Shown here in pieces: positions 23,514 through 30,059 of a stretch of 32,205 nt of DNA; the stretch's first letter is position 1; every line of letters starts with the position of its first letter. Origin of the DNA: Sphingobium sp. CCH11-B1 (GTDB lineage Bacteria > Pseudomonadota > Alphaproteobacteria > Sphingomonadales > Sphingomonadaceae); contig NZ_LSJY01000031.1 of the NCBI RefSeq assembly GCF_001556865.1, positions 1 to 32,205 of the forward strand, written 5' to 3'. The notes beneath the pieces are model-generated. The model searched no databases. It worked only from the letters and a program-made list of their open reading frames with translations, and was not told where the DNA came from. The position numbers and the translations under genes are program-made.

Positions 23514-23777
23514 CTATGAGGATTGCGCGCCCTTTTCTGCCAGGTCCATGAAGGTGCGCGCGGCATCCCGGTCGGCCGGGTCGTCGAACGTCACGTCAAG
23601 GTCCGGCGCGTCACCCAGCAGGAACAGCAGCGACCAGAGCGCGAACCGCCGACCCCGATCCTTTTCAAGGCCAAGGTCCACGCGCATCCGCTCCATGCCC
23701 GAAACCAGCGCGTCGGGCGTCAACGCGTCCAGGTCGATACCGCCGAAATAGCGGCGAAGCTGATCGTCGAACTGCAT
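23514..23777 (-). CDS. Conserved hypothetical protein (87 aa)
   Basis: The 87-residue product starts MQFDDQLRRYFGGIDLDALT and has a central hydrophobic helix (FALWSLLFLLGDAPDLDVTF) and an acidic C-terminal part (DDPADRDAARTFMDLAEKG). I recognise no family. It follows the methyltransferase gene by 11 bases on the same strand, so it is the last gene of the amiC-PBP1A-prfB-methyltransferase unit. The ATG at 23775-23777 follows AGGGA directly, with AGGAG 8 bases upstream. Confidence 0.6.
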   Translation of the reverse strand: MQFDDQLRRYFGGIDLDALTPDALVSGMERMRVDLGLEKDRGRRFALWSLLFLLGDAPDLDVTFDDPADRDAARTFMDLAEKGAQSS

Positions 23778-23788
23778 TCCCTATGCTC

Positions 23789-24457
23789 CTATCCGCGAAA
23801 GGCGCAGGGTATGATGCTGGCCGGGTCGGGCCGCGCCGCGATGCGGCGGAACCGCGCGAAATAACCGCCCGCCGTGGGCTTGGGTATCAGCTCGTCCAGG
23901 CGGAACCCCATCGCCGCCAGTTCGCACGCCAGCAGGCGGGGCGGAGTGCCATGCCGCTGGGTCGGCCGGTCGGCGTCCACCACGATCAATTCGCCATCCT
24001 TCTTCAGCGCGGGGGAGAGATGCCAGAGAAAGGCATAGGGTTCGGCGATCTCATGATACATATGGACCATCAGGATGCGGTCGAAGCTGTTTTCGGGCAG
24101 CTTGGGGTCTTCCGGCGCGCCCAGCTTCAGGCTGACATTGTCCCATTTCTCGCGCGTGATGCGGCGGGTGGGGCCGAACGGCCGGGCCAGGCGCACGGTA
24201 TAATAGCCCTCGCCCGCGCCGATGTCGGCTACGGTCATGCCGGGGCGGATGCCGGCGCGATCCATGATGTCCTCGGCTTCGTTGACGCGGTCGCGCGCCT
24301 CCTCGCTCGACCAGCGGGTCGACACGATCGGGGCGACCGGACGGTCGGCGCGCGGAAAGTCCCGCGCCGCGGCGGGCCGCTCGTCCGCGGACCCCTCTCC
24401 CAGCCGGTCGCACGCGGCCAGCAGGACAAGCGCCCCCGCCAGCATCGCGCGGATCAT
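23789..24457 (-). CDS. Class I SAM-dependent methyltransferase, lipoprotein, with apparent internal loss
   Basis: The 222-residue protein carries a lipoprotein signal with lipobox LAAC at residues 13-16, then a class I methyltransferase fold. Motif I is VADIGAGEGY at 76-85; later conserved blocks are SFDRILMVHMYHEI (124-137) and VDADRPTQRHG. Between motif I and the ITREKWDNVSLKLG helix, only some 13 residues (LARPFGPTRR...) remain, whereas relatives as I recall them have about 20 more, containing the second beta strand whose acidic residue binds the SAM ribose. The frame is intact, so this looks like an in-frame deletion near 24160-24175. Activity may be lost. It begins at TGATG with the prfB stop, so it is translationally coupled. 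Target unknown. Confidence 0.8.
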   Translation of the reverse strand: MIRAMLAGALVLLAACDRLGEGSADERPAAARDFPRADRPVAPIVSTRWSSEEARDRVNEAEDIMDRAGIRPGMTVADIGAGEGYYTVRLARPFGPTRRITREKWDNVSLKLGAPEDPKLPENSFDRILMVHMYHEIAEPYAFLWHLSPALKKDGELIVVDADRPTQRHGTPPRLLACELAAMGFRLDELIPKPTAGGYFARFRRIAARPDPASIIPCAFRG

Positions 24458-25584
24458 CAGTCGACATCCTCCACATCGACCTTCTCGCCCGTCACCTTCT
24501 GCGACAGGGCGGCGGCCATGAACGGATCGAGCGCGCCGTCCAGCACATCGTCGGGCGAGGTGGAGGTGACGCCCGTGCGCAGGTCCTTCACCAGCTGATA
24601 AGGTTGCAGCACATAGGAACGGATCTGATGGCCCCAGCCGATTTCGGTCTTGGCCTGATAGTCGCTCGACGCCGCTTCCTCGCGCTTGCGCAGTTCCGCT
24701 TCGTAAAGCCGGGCCTTGAGCATGTTCATCGCGGTGGCGCGGTTCTTGTGCTGCGACCGGTCGTTCTGCGACGCGACGATGATGCCCGACGGAACGTGAG
24801 TGATGCGGACCGCGGAATCGGTCGTGTTGACGTGCTGCCCGCCCGCGCCAGATGCGCGGTAGGTGTCGATCTTGAGGTCGCTTTCCTTGATCTCGATGTC
24901 GATATCGTCGTCGATCACCGGATAGACCCAGACGGACGAGAAACTGGTGTGCCGCCGCGCGCTGCTGTCATAGGGGCTGATGCGGACCAGGCGATGGACG
25001 CCGCTTTCGGTCTTGGCATAGCCATAGGCGTTCTCGCCCTTGAACAGGAAGGTCGCGGACTTGATCCCCGCCTGGTCGCCGGCCTGATAGTCGACCAGCT
25101 CCACCTTGTAGCCGCGCCGTTCCGCCCAGCGGCGATACATGCGGCTCAGCATCTCGGCCCAGTCCTGGCTTTCCGTTCCGCCCGCGCCCGCGTGGATTTC
25201 CAGATAGGTGTCGTAGCTGTCGGCCTCGCCCGCCAGCAGCGCCTTGATCTTGTCCTCGTCGGCGCGCTCGGCCAGCGCCTTCAGGGACGCGACGGCCTCG
25301 TCCACCATCGCCTCGTCGCCTTCGGCCTCGGCCATTTCGATGAGTTCGGCGGTGTCGGTCTTTTCCCCGTCGATCGCACGCGTCGCGCCGATCGCACTGT
25401 CCAGCCGGGTGCGCTCGCGCATCACCTCCTGGGCCTGCTTGGCATTGTCCCAGAGCGTCGGATCTTCCACGCGCGCGTTCAGTTCGTCCAGCCGCCGCAG
25501 CGCCCGGTCCCAGTCCAGCGACTGGCGAAGGAGCGCCAGCGCGGCGTCGATACGGTCGATATATTGCTGCGCTTCGGCGCGCAT
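24457..25584 (-). CDS. prfB: Peptide chain release factor 2
   Basis: RF2 recognises UGA and UAA stop codons on the ribosome and releases the peptide. The 375-residue protein shows the N-terminal helical domain, GAGGTESQDWAEMLSRMYRRW (133-153), the recognition-loop motif SPYDS (203-207; SPF in E. coli) and the catalytic GGQ at 248-250. No programmed +1 frameshift is present: the frame is continuous from ATG 25584 through the region where E. coli has its in-frame UGA (here RQSLDWD), as in many alphaproteobacteria. It lies between PBP1A and the methyltransferase on the same strand. Confidence 0.97.
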   Translation of the reverse strand: MRAEAQQYIDRIDAALALLRQSLDWDRALRRLDELNARVEDPTLWDNAKQAQEVMRERTRLDSAIGATRAIDGEKTDTAELIEMAEAEGDEAMVDEAVASLKALAERADEDKIKALLAGEADSYDTYLEIHAGAGGTESQDWAEMLSRMYRRWAERRGYKVELVDYQAGDQAGIKSATFLFKGENAYGYAKTESGVHRLVRISPYDSSARRHTSFSSVWVYPVIDDDIDIEIKESDLKIDTYRASGAGGQHVNTTDSAVRITHVPSGIIVASQNDRSQHKNRATAMNMLKARLYEAELRKREEAASSDYQAKTEIGWGHQIRSYVLQPYQLVKDLRTGVTSTSPDDVLDGALDPFMAAALSQKVTGEKVDVEDVD

Positions 25585-25670
25585 GTCTGGTCTCCGAAAA
25601 TCTGTCGGCGTCTTAACGCATCAAGCGCCTGCCCCTATCCGAGGGCGACGGATTTGGGAAGGGCGGAGCC

Positions 25671-27980
25671 TCAATAGATCCCGCCCTGCCCTTCCAGGAA
25701 GTCGGCGTCGTTGCGCTGGCGGCCGCGCGATATGGCGGAGGCGGCGCGGGCGTCGGCGGCCTTGGCCTGCGCTTCGGCTTCTTCCTTGCGGATGGAACGG
25801 CGCGGTTCGGTTTCGGGCTTGAACGCTTCCCAGATGACGGCGGGCTTCAGGTCGGTGCCCGGCCATGCGCCATAGACGCGCTTTCCCGACCTGCGGTCGA
25901 TGGTCACCATGCGGATGCCCGCAGGCGCGACGAAGGGCGTCTTGGGCATCGTTTCCAGCACCGGGGCCATGGCCGCCTTCCAGATCGGCGCGGCGATACG
26001 ACCGCCCTGCGCCCAGCCGCCCAGGCTGCGCGGCTGGTCGTACCCGATATAGACGCCCGCGACGAGATCGGGCGATCCGCCCACGAACCAGACGTTGGTC
26101 GGCCCGTTGGTCGTGCCGGTCTTGCCGAACAGCGGCCGATTGAGGTCGTTGAGTATCGTCGCGGTGCCGCGCTGGATAACGCCTTCGGCGATGTGGACGA
26201 CCTGATAGGCGGTCATGGGATTGAGCACCTGCTTGCCTTCAAAGCCGAAGCGCGGCATCGGCTTGCCGTCCCAGTTCGGCATGTTGCAGCCTTCGCACGG
26301 GCGCCAGCGCTGCGGCCAGATCACCTTGCCGCGCCGGTCCTGCACATAATCCATTACCTTGGACGGTTGCTGCTTGCCCTGGTTGGCCAGCGTCGCATAG
26401 GCGTTCACCATTCGCTCGACCGTCGTTTCCCCCGCGCCCAGCGCGAAGGAGAGATAGGGCTGATAGTCGCCTATCCCCATATTCTTGATCGTCCGCACCA
26501 CCCGGTCCATGCCGGTCTGGCTGGCGGCACGCACCGTCATCAGGTTGCGCGACTGCTCGACGCCCCAGCGCATCGTCTGCGGCCCCGCGCTGCCGCCGGA
26601 AAAGTTGCGGAAGCATTTCTGGCCCAGCCCCGCGCCCTGATAGACGCAAAGCGGTCCATCGACGATGATGGAGGCCGGCGTCATGCCATTGTCCAGCGCG
26701 GACGCATAGACGAACGGCTTGATGGTGGAGCCGGGCTGGCGCAGCGCCTGGGTCGCGCGATTGTAGGAGGACAGGCGCGAATCGAACCCGCCCTGCATCG
26801 CGCGGATGCGGCCGGAATGGACTTCCTCCACCAACATGCCGCCGGACACTTCGGGCACGTTGCGCAGCGCCCAGTTCGAACCGTTGCGCGTGACCACGAT
26901 CAGGTCGCCGGCCTTGAGCGCCGAGAAGGCCGGGCCGCCGGTGCGGCGATAGGGCATCTGCGCGGCGTCCGCCGGCAGGACGCCCGTGCTGCCGTCGGCA
27001 AAGCCGATCTGCGCCGCGCCGGAAGACCGGCTGATGACGACAGCCACCCGCCATTGCGCATAATCGACACTGATGTAGCTGGCGGCCAGTTCCCGCTCCC
27101 AGCCGTCGCCGGCATTGATATGGCCGACCGGGCCGGACCAGCCGCGCCCGCCGTCGAACCGGAGCAGCCCGCCGCGCAGCGCATCCTGCGTATGTTGCTG
27201 CACCACGGGATCATAGGGGCTGCGCACCCACAGGCCGCCGGCATAGACGCTGTTGGGACCGTCCGCCGCCTTTTCGCCGAACAGCTGGATCAGGCGACGG
27301 CGCACCTCCTCCATATAATAGCCGCCCGCTCGCGCGTCGAAGCTGGAGCCGTGCGCGGCGACCGTGCCCAGCGGCTGCGCCTGCGCCTCCACCCGCTGCG
27401 CGGCGGTGATCCAGCCATTCTTCTCCATCTCGCCCAGCGCCCAGTTGCGCCGGTCGAGCGCCCGCTCATGGCCGGTCGGGCTTTCGGGGCGGTAATTGGC
27501 CGGCCCCTTGGGCAGGATGGCGAGATAGGCCATCTCGTGCAGCTTGAGGTCCGCCACATCCTTGTCGAAATAGGCGCGCGCCGCCGCCTGCACGCCATAG
27601 GCGTTGCGGCCGAGGAATATCTGGTTGAGGTAGAGTTCGAGGATCTGCTGTTTCGACAGCACATTTTCCATGCGCCAGGCCAGGATCATCTCCTTGACCT
27701 TGCGGGTGGGCGAATATTCGTCGCCGATCAGAAGATTCTTGGCGACCTGCTGGGTGATGGTGGAGCCGCCACGGGCGCGCTGGCCCGACCCCAGCTTGCT
27801 GGCATAGTCGACCACCGCGCCCGCGAAGCCGGGGATGTCGACGCCATGATGTTCGAAGAAGGTCTTGTCCTCCGCCGCCAGATAGGCGCGGATCAGAAGC
27901 GGCGGATAGTCGCTATATTGCAATTGCACCCGGCGTTCACGCGCATAGCTGTGCGCCGGCTGGCCATTGATGTCGCGCAC
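25671..27980 (-). CDS. Penicillin-binding protein 1A, catalytic part (frame broken upstream)
   Basis: This is a class A PBP with GT51 glycosyltransferase and transpeptidase domains, which polymerise and crosslink peptidoglycan in the periplasm. Seen: EDKTFFEHHGVD (37-48) with the catalytic Glu, GGSTITQQ (71-78), KEMILAWRMENVLSK; then the SxxK motif GSTIKPF (about residue 417), SxN as SRN near 478, and KTGTTNGPTNVWF near 617. This frame opens only with a GTG at 27980, VRDINGQPAHSYARERR, and so lacks the cytoplasmic tail and membrane anchor. Those are found in another frame immediately upstream (27937-28176). Alone, this product would not be inserted in the membrane. The break is either a real lesion or a sequence error. 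Confidence 0.85.
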   Translation of the reverse strand: MRDINGQPAHSYARERRVQLQYSDYPPLLIRAYLAAEDKTFFEHHGVDIPGFAGAVVDYASKLGSGQRARGGSTITQQVAKNLLIGDEYSPTRKVKEMILAWRMENVLSKQQILELYLNQIFLGRNAYGVQAAARAYFDKDVADLKLHEMAYLAILPKGPANYRPESPTGHERALDRRNWALGEMEKNGWITAAQRVEAQAQPLGTVAAHGSSFDARAGGYYMEEVRRRLIQLFGEKAADGPNSVYAGGLWVRSPYDPVVQQHTQDALRGGLLRFDGGRGWSGPVGHINAGDGWERELAASYISVDYAQWRVAVVISRSSGAAQIGFADGSTGVLPADAAQMPYRRTGGPAFSALKAGDLIVVTRNGSNWALRNVPEVSGGMLVEEVHSGRIRAMQGGFDSRLSSYNRATQALRQPGSTIKPFVYASALDNGMTPASIIVDGPLCVYQGAGLGQKCFRNFSGGSAGPQTMRWGVEQSRNLMTVRAASQTGMDRVVRTIKNMGIGDYQPYLSFALGAGETTVERMVNAYATLANQGKQQPSKVMDYVQDRRGKVIWPQRWRPCEGCNMPNWDGKPMPRFGFEGKQVLNPMTAYQVVHIAEGVIQRGTATILNDLNRPLFGKTGTTNGPTNVWFVGGSPDLVAGVYIGYDQPRSLGGWAQGGRIAAPIWKAAMAPVLETMPKTPFVAPAGIRMVTIDRRSGKRVYGAWPGTDLKPAVIWEAFKPETEPRRSIRKEEAEAQAKAADARAASAISRGRQRNDADFLEGQGGIY

Positions 27981-28176
27981 GATCGTCGGCCAGGCCGCGC
28001 GCGAAGATCAGCCAGAAGAGGAACAGCGCGGCGAGAAAGGCGCCCAGCAGGATCGCCGCCCAGCGGAACAGCCTTCGCTCCATCAGCGGGCGCAGACGGC
28101 CGATCAGGCCTCCGGCATCGCGGCGCAGGCGATAGGCGATGGACGATTGCGGGGTATCGGAACGGGCCTCTTCCAT
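27937..28176 (-). pseudogene. PBP1A N-terminal fragment (cytoplasmic tail and membrane anchor), out of frame
   Basis: The fragment begins MEEARSDTPQSSIAYRLRR and holds the anchor helix RWAAILLGAFLAALFLFWLIF (about residues 38-58), then FARGLADD before running into RARHQWPAG. The frame continuing PBP1A (TIVRDINGQPAHSYARERR) overlaps at 27985-28000 in a different phase. Homologues as I recall have a short LPS-x-DKL...PPLPT stretch between FARGLP and the VRDINGxP segment, missing here, so a deletion of about 45-55 bases that is not a multiple of three is likely. The ATG at 28174-28176 lies in the loop of an 8-bp hairpin. Confidence 0.7.
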
Positions 28177-28187
28177 GGAGAAGAGGC
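28166..28187 (-). promoter_or_regulatory. Hairpin enclosing the PBP1A start codon
   Basis: GCCTCTTC and GAAGAGGC form a perfect 8-bp stem with a 6-base loop (minus strand TCCATG) holding the ATG at 28174-28176. There is no good Shine-Dalgarno. It could hold down initiation or be chance. Confidence 0.45.
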
Positions 28188-28262
28188 TCTAGGGTCAAAA
28201 TGCGGCCAAGGCCAGTGGGCTTTCGACGGCCCGTCGCGCCGGCTGCCCGGCGCCGCCTGACA

Positions 28263-29543
28263 TCAACCGCCAGCCCCGCCGCCGCGCATCGCCAGCTTGC
28301 GGGCGAAATGCACCTCGATCGCGCGGGCGACGCCGCGCGCGATCCGCGCCTGCCCCTCGCGCGAGGAGAGGAAGGCGCTGTCCGCCGCATTGCTGATATA
28401 ACCGGTCTCGAACAGCACGGACGGCGTGTCGGGGGCTTTGAGCACCATCAGCGACGCGAAGCGGTGCCCGGCGCTGCGGAACGGCACGTAGGGACCGGCT
28501 TCACGCTGGAGCAGCCGGGCGAAACTGGCGGAAATGTTCATCGATTCGCGCTGGGTCAGGTCGATGAGGATGGACGATACGTCGTCGGACTGTCCGCCAA
28601 GGTTGACGCCGTTGATGATGTCGGCCTTGTTCTCGCGCGCTGCCAACCGTGCCGCTTCCCGGTCCGACGCGGTTTCGGACAGCGTATAGACGGTCGCGCC
28701 GTGCGCGTCGCCATTATCCGCTGCGTCGGCATGAATCGAAATGAAAAGGTCCGCGCCCAGCTTGCGGGCGATGCCATAGCGTTCCTGCAGAACCAGAAAC
28801 TTGTCGTCGTCGCGCGTCAGAGCCACGCGCACGCGGCCGCCCTTCACCAGTTGATCGCGGATCGCCTGCGCGATCGCCAGCGTCACATCCTTTTCGCGCC
28901 GGCCGGTTTCCTTGTTGATCGCGCCCGGATCATGCCCGCCATGGCCGGCATCGATCACCACCAGGGGGCGGGCCCCGTCCTGCGCCCCTTCGACCGGAGG
29001 CAGCGTAAGGCCGCGGGCGGGCGCGGGTATGGGAACGCTGATCGAATGGAGCCGCTTCTTCGGACGCGCCGCCATGTCCGCCGCGCCGTCGAACCGGGTG
29101 CGCCCCTTGCCCATCTCGGCCAGGAACCGCGCTTCGCTCACAGGCTGCAACGCGAAGCTCAGCGACTTGCCGTCGGCCGCGATCTGCGGCGTGCCCAGCG
29201 TCGCCGGCCCGGCGAGATCCAGCACGACGCGCGCGGTGCCTTCGTTGAGCTGCCCCTGTCGCACGGCCGCCACGCTGCCGTTGCCCGGCGCGAACCGTCC
29301 GCGCCCCATCTGCGCGCCGTCAATGTCCAGAGCGATGCGGCGCGGCGCATCCAGCAGGAAAGCGGAGGCGCCCTCCACCCGGTCGTCGAAACGCACCACC
29401 ACCCGATCGTCGCGCACGTCGACGCCGGCGATGCCGCCCGCGCTGCCAGGCGCGGCCGCGATGATCGCGCCCATCAGGGCAAAGCTCTGCACCATCCGCC
29501 GCTTGTGCAACGCCCGACAAGAGCCCGTCCACCCAAATTTCAT
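28263..29543 (-). CDS. amiC: N-acetylmuramoyl-L-alanine amidase (AMIN plus Amidase_3)
   Basis: This is a periplasmic zinc amidase that cleaves the stem peptide from muramic acid, used in daughter-cell separation. The 426-residue protein has a signal-like N-terminus (KRRMVQSFALMGAIIAAAPGSA), an AMIN domain (about 38-140) and a C-terminal Amidase_3 domain. Zinc and catalytic residues are visible: His201 in DAGHGGHDPG, Glu217 in RREKDV, His271 in SIHADA and Glu379 in FETGYISN. The start is taken as ATG 29543 (MKFGWTGSC); the ribosome-binding site is weak, and a later ATG at residue 17 gives a shorter signal. It lies upstream of PBP1A and divergent from rne, an arrangement common in this group. 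A minus-strand TATAAT lies at 29673-29668. Confidence 0.92.
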   Translation of the reverse strand: MKFGWTGSCRALHKRRMVQSFALMGAIIAAAPGSAGGIAGVDVRDDRVVVRFDDRVEGASAFLLDAPRRIALDIDGAQMGRGRFAPGNGSVAAVRQGQLNEGTARVVLDLAGPATLGTPQIAADGKSLSFALQPVSEARFLAEMGKGRTRFDGAADMAARPKKRLHSISVPIPAPARGLTLPPVEGAQDGARPLVVIDAGHGGHDPGAINKETGRREKDVTLAIAQAIRDQLVKGGRVRVALTRDDDKFLVLQERYGIARKLGADLFISIHADAADNGDAHGATVYTLSETASDREAARLAARENKADIINGVNLGGQSDDVSSILIDLTQRESMNISASFARLLQREAGPYVPFRSAGHRFASLMVLKAPDTPSVLFETGYISNAADSAFLSSREGQARIARGVARAIEVHFARKLAMRGGGAGG

Positions 29544-29771
29544 GACGATGATCCGTCCCCAGCGTCCCCACGCTGAATCCGGCATTAAGCATCGTGACTT
29601 TGAAGGACGTGAATCGAGACGGTTAACGGCTGCTTCACCTTCTTCATGCAATGGGTCTGGCGAGACATTATATTTCAGCCAGACGTTGCTCCGCCTTCAT
29701 TTGGCTGCTACCCATTCATATTCCTGCAAGGTTCGCGTCATGGACGGGCGACCGATCAGGGCGATGAGACG

Positions 29772-29811
29772 AGCACCGGCGGACTTTATGGATCCTGTCC
29801 GGTCCGGTGCT
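29772..29811 (+). promoter_or_regulatory. rne leader hairpin 1
   Basis: AGCACCGG-CGGAC (29772-29784) pairs with GTCCG-GT-CCGGTGCT (29797-29811): 13 bp with a 2-base bulge and a 12-base loop TTTATGGATCCT. It is perfect apart from the bulge. Confidence 0.6.
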
Positions 29812-29844
29812 GCAAACAGGTTGACGCTGCATGAGGCATGAATT

Positions 29845-29893
29845 CCTTTCCACGCTTGCCCCGGTTCCGGGCGCAGCGGCGTGGATGGAAAGG
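29845..29893 (+). promoter_or_regulatory. rne leader hairpin 2
   Basis: CCTTTCCACGC (29845-29855) pairs with GCGTGG (29879-29884) and AAAGG (29889-29893), with ATGG bulged. Inside, CCCG-GTTC-CGGG (29860-29871) makes a nested stem-loop. Confidence 0.55.
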
Positions 29894-29968
29894 CTCGGCG
29901 CATGGTCCGGCCCTGCCGACGCAGCAGACACGTCACTTTTCCTTCCAAACCGGACGATCCCGCGATCC

Positions 29969-29986
29969 GCGCGCCCCTTGGCGCGC
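29969..29986 (+). promoter_or_regulatory. rne leader hairpin 3
   Basis: GCGCGCC (29969-29975), loop CCTT, GGCGCGC (29980-29986): a perfect 7-bp GC stem about 75 bases before the rne ATG. Confidence 0.5.
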
Positions 29987-30059
29987 GCGCGGCCGTCCCT
30001 TCACTATCGCGTGACGGCGCGGCCCAGCGCCGCAGCCCGCTCACGCCGGAGACTCATAA

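Larger units (their letters stand above)
29544..30059. other. Divergent amiC/rne region with structured rne leader
   Basis: No gene is supported here. The minus strand holds a TATAAT (29673-29668) that could serve amiC, though no good -35 is seen 17 bases away. On the plus strand, the 390 or so bases before rne form at least three strong hairpins (listed separately). E. coli rne also has a 5' leader of about 360 bases, used for autoregulation. Confidence 0.6.

Noticed and set aside
25500..25560. Programmed +1 frameshift in prfB
   Set aside because: The frame is continuous from the ATG through the region where E. coli has its in-frame UGA, so no frameshift is needed.
26193..29576. Plus-strand frame of 1127 codons opposite PBP1A and amiC
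   Set aside because: The GC-rich opposite strand of real genes gives long open frames. The minus strand encodes clear PBP and amidase motifs, and the plus-strand product has no recognisable domain.
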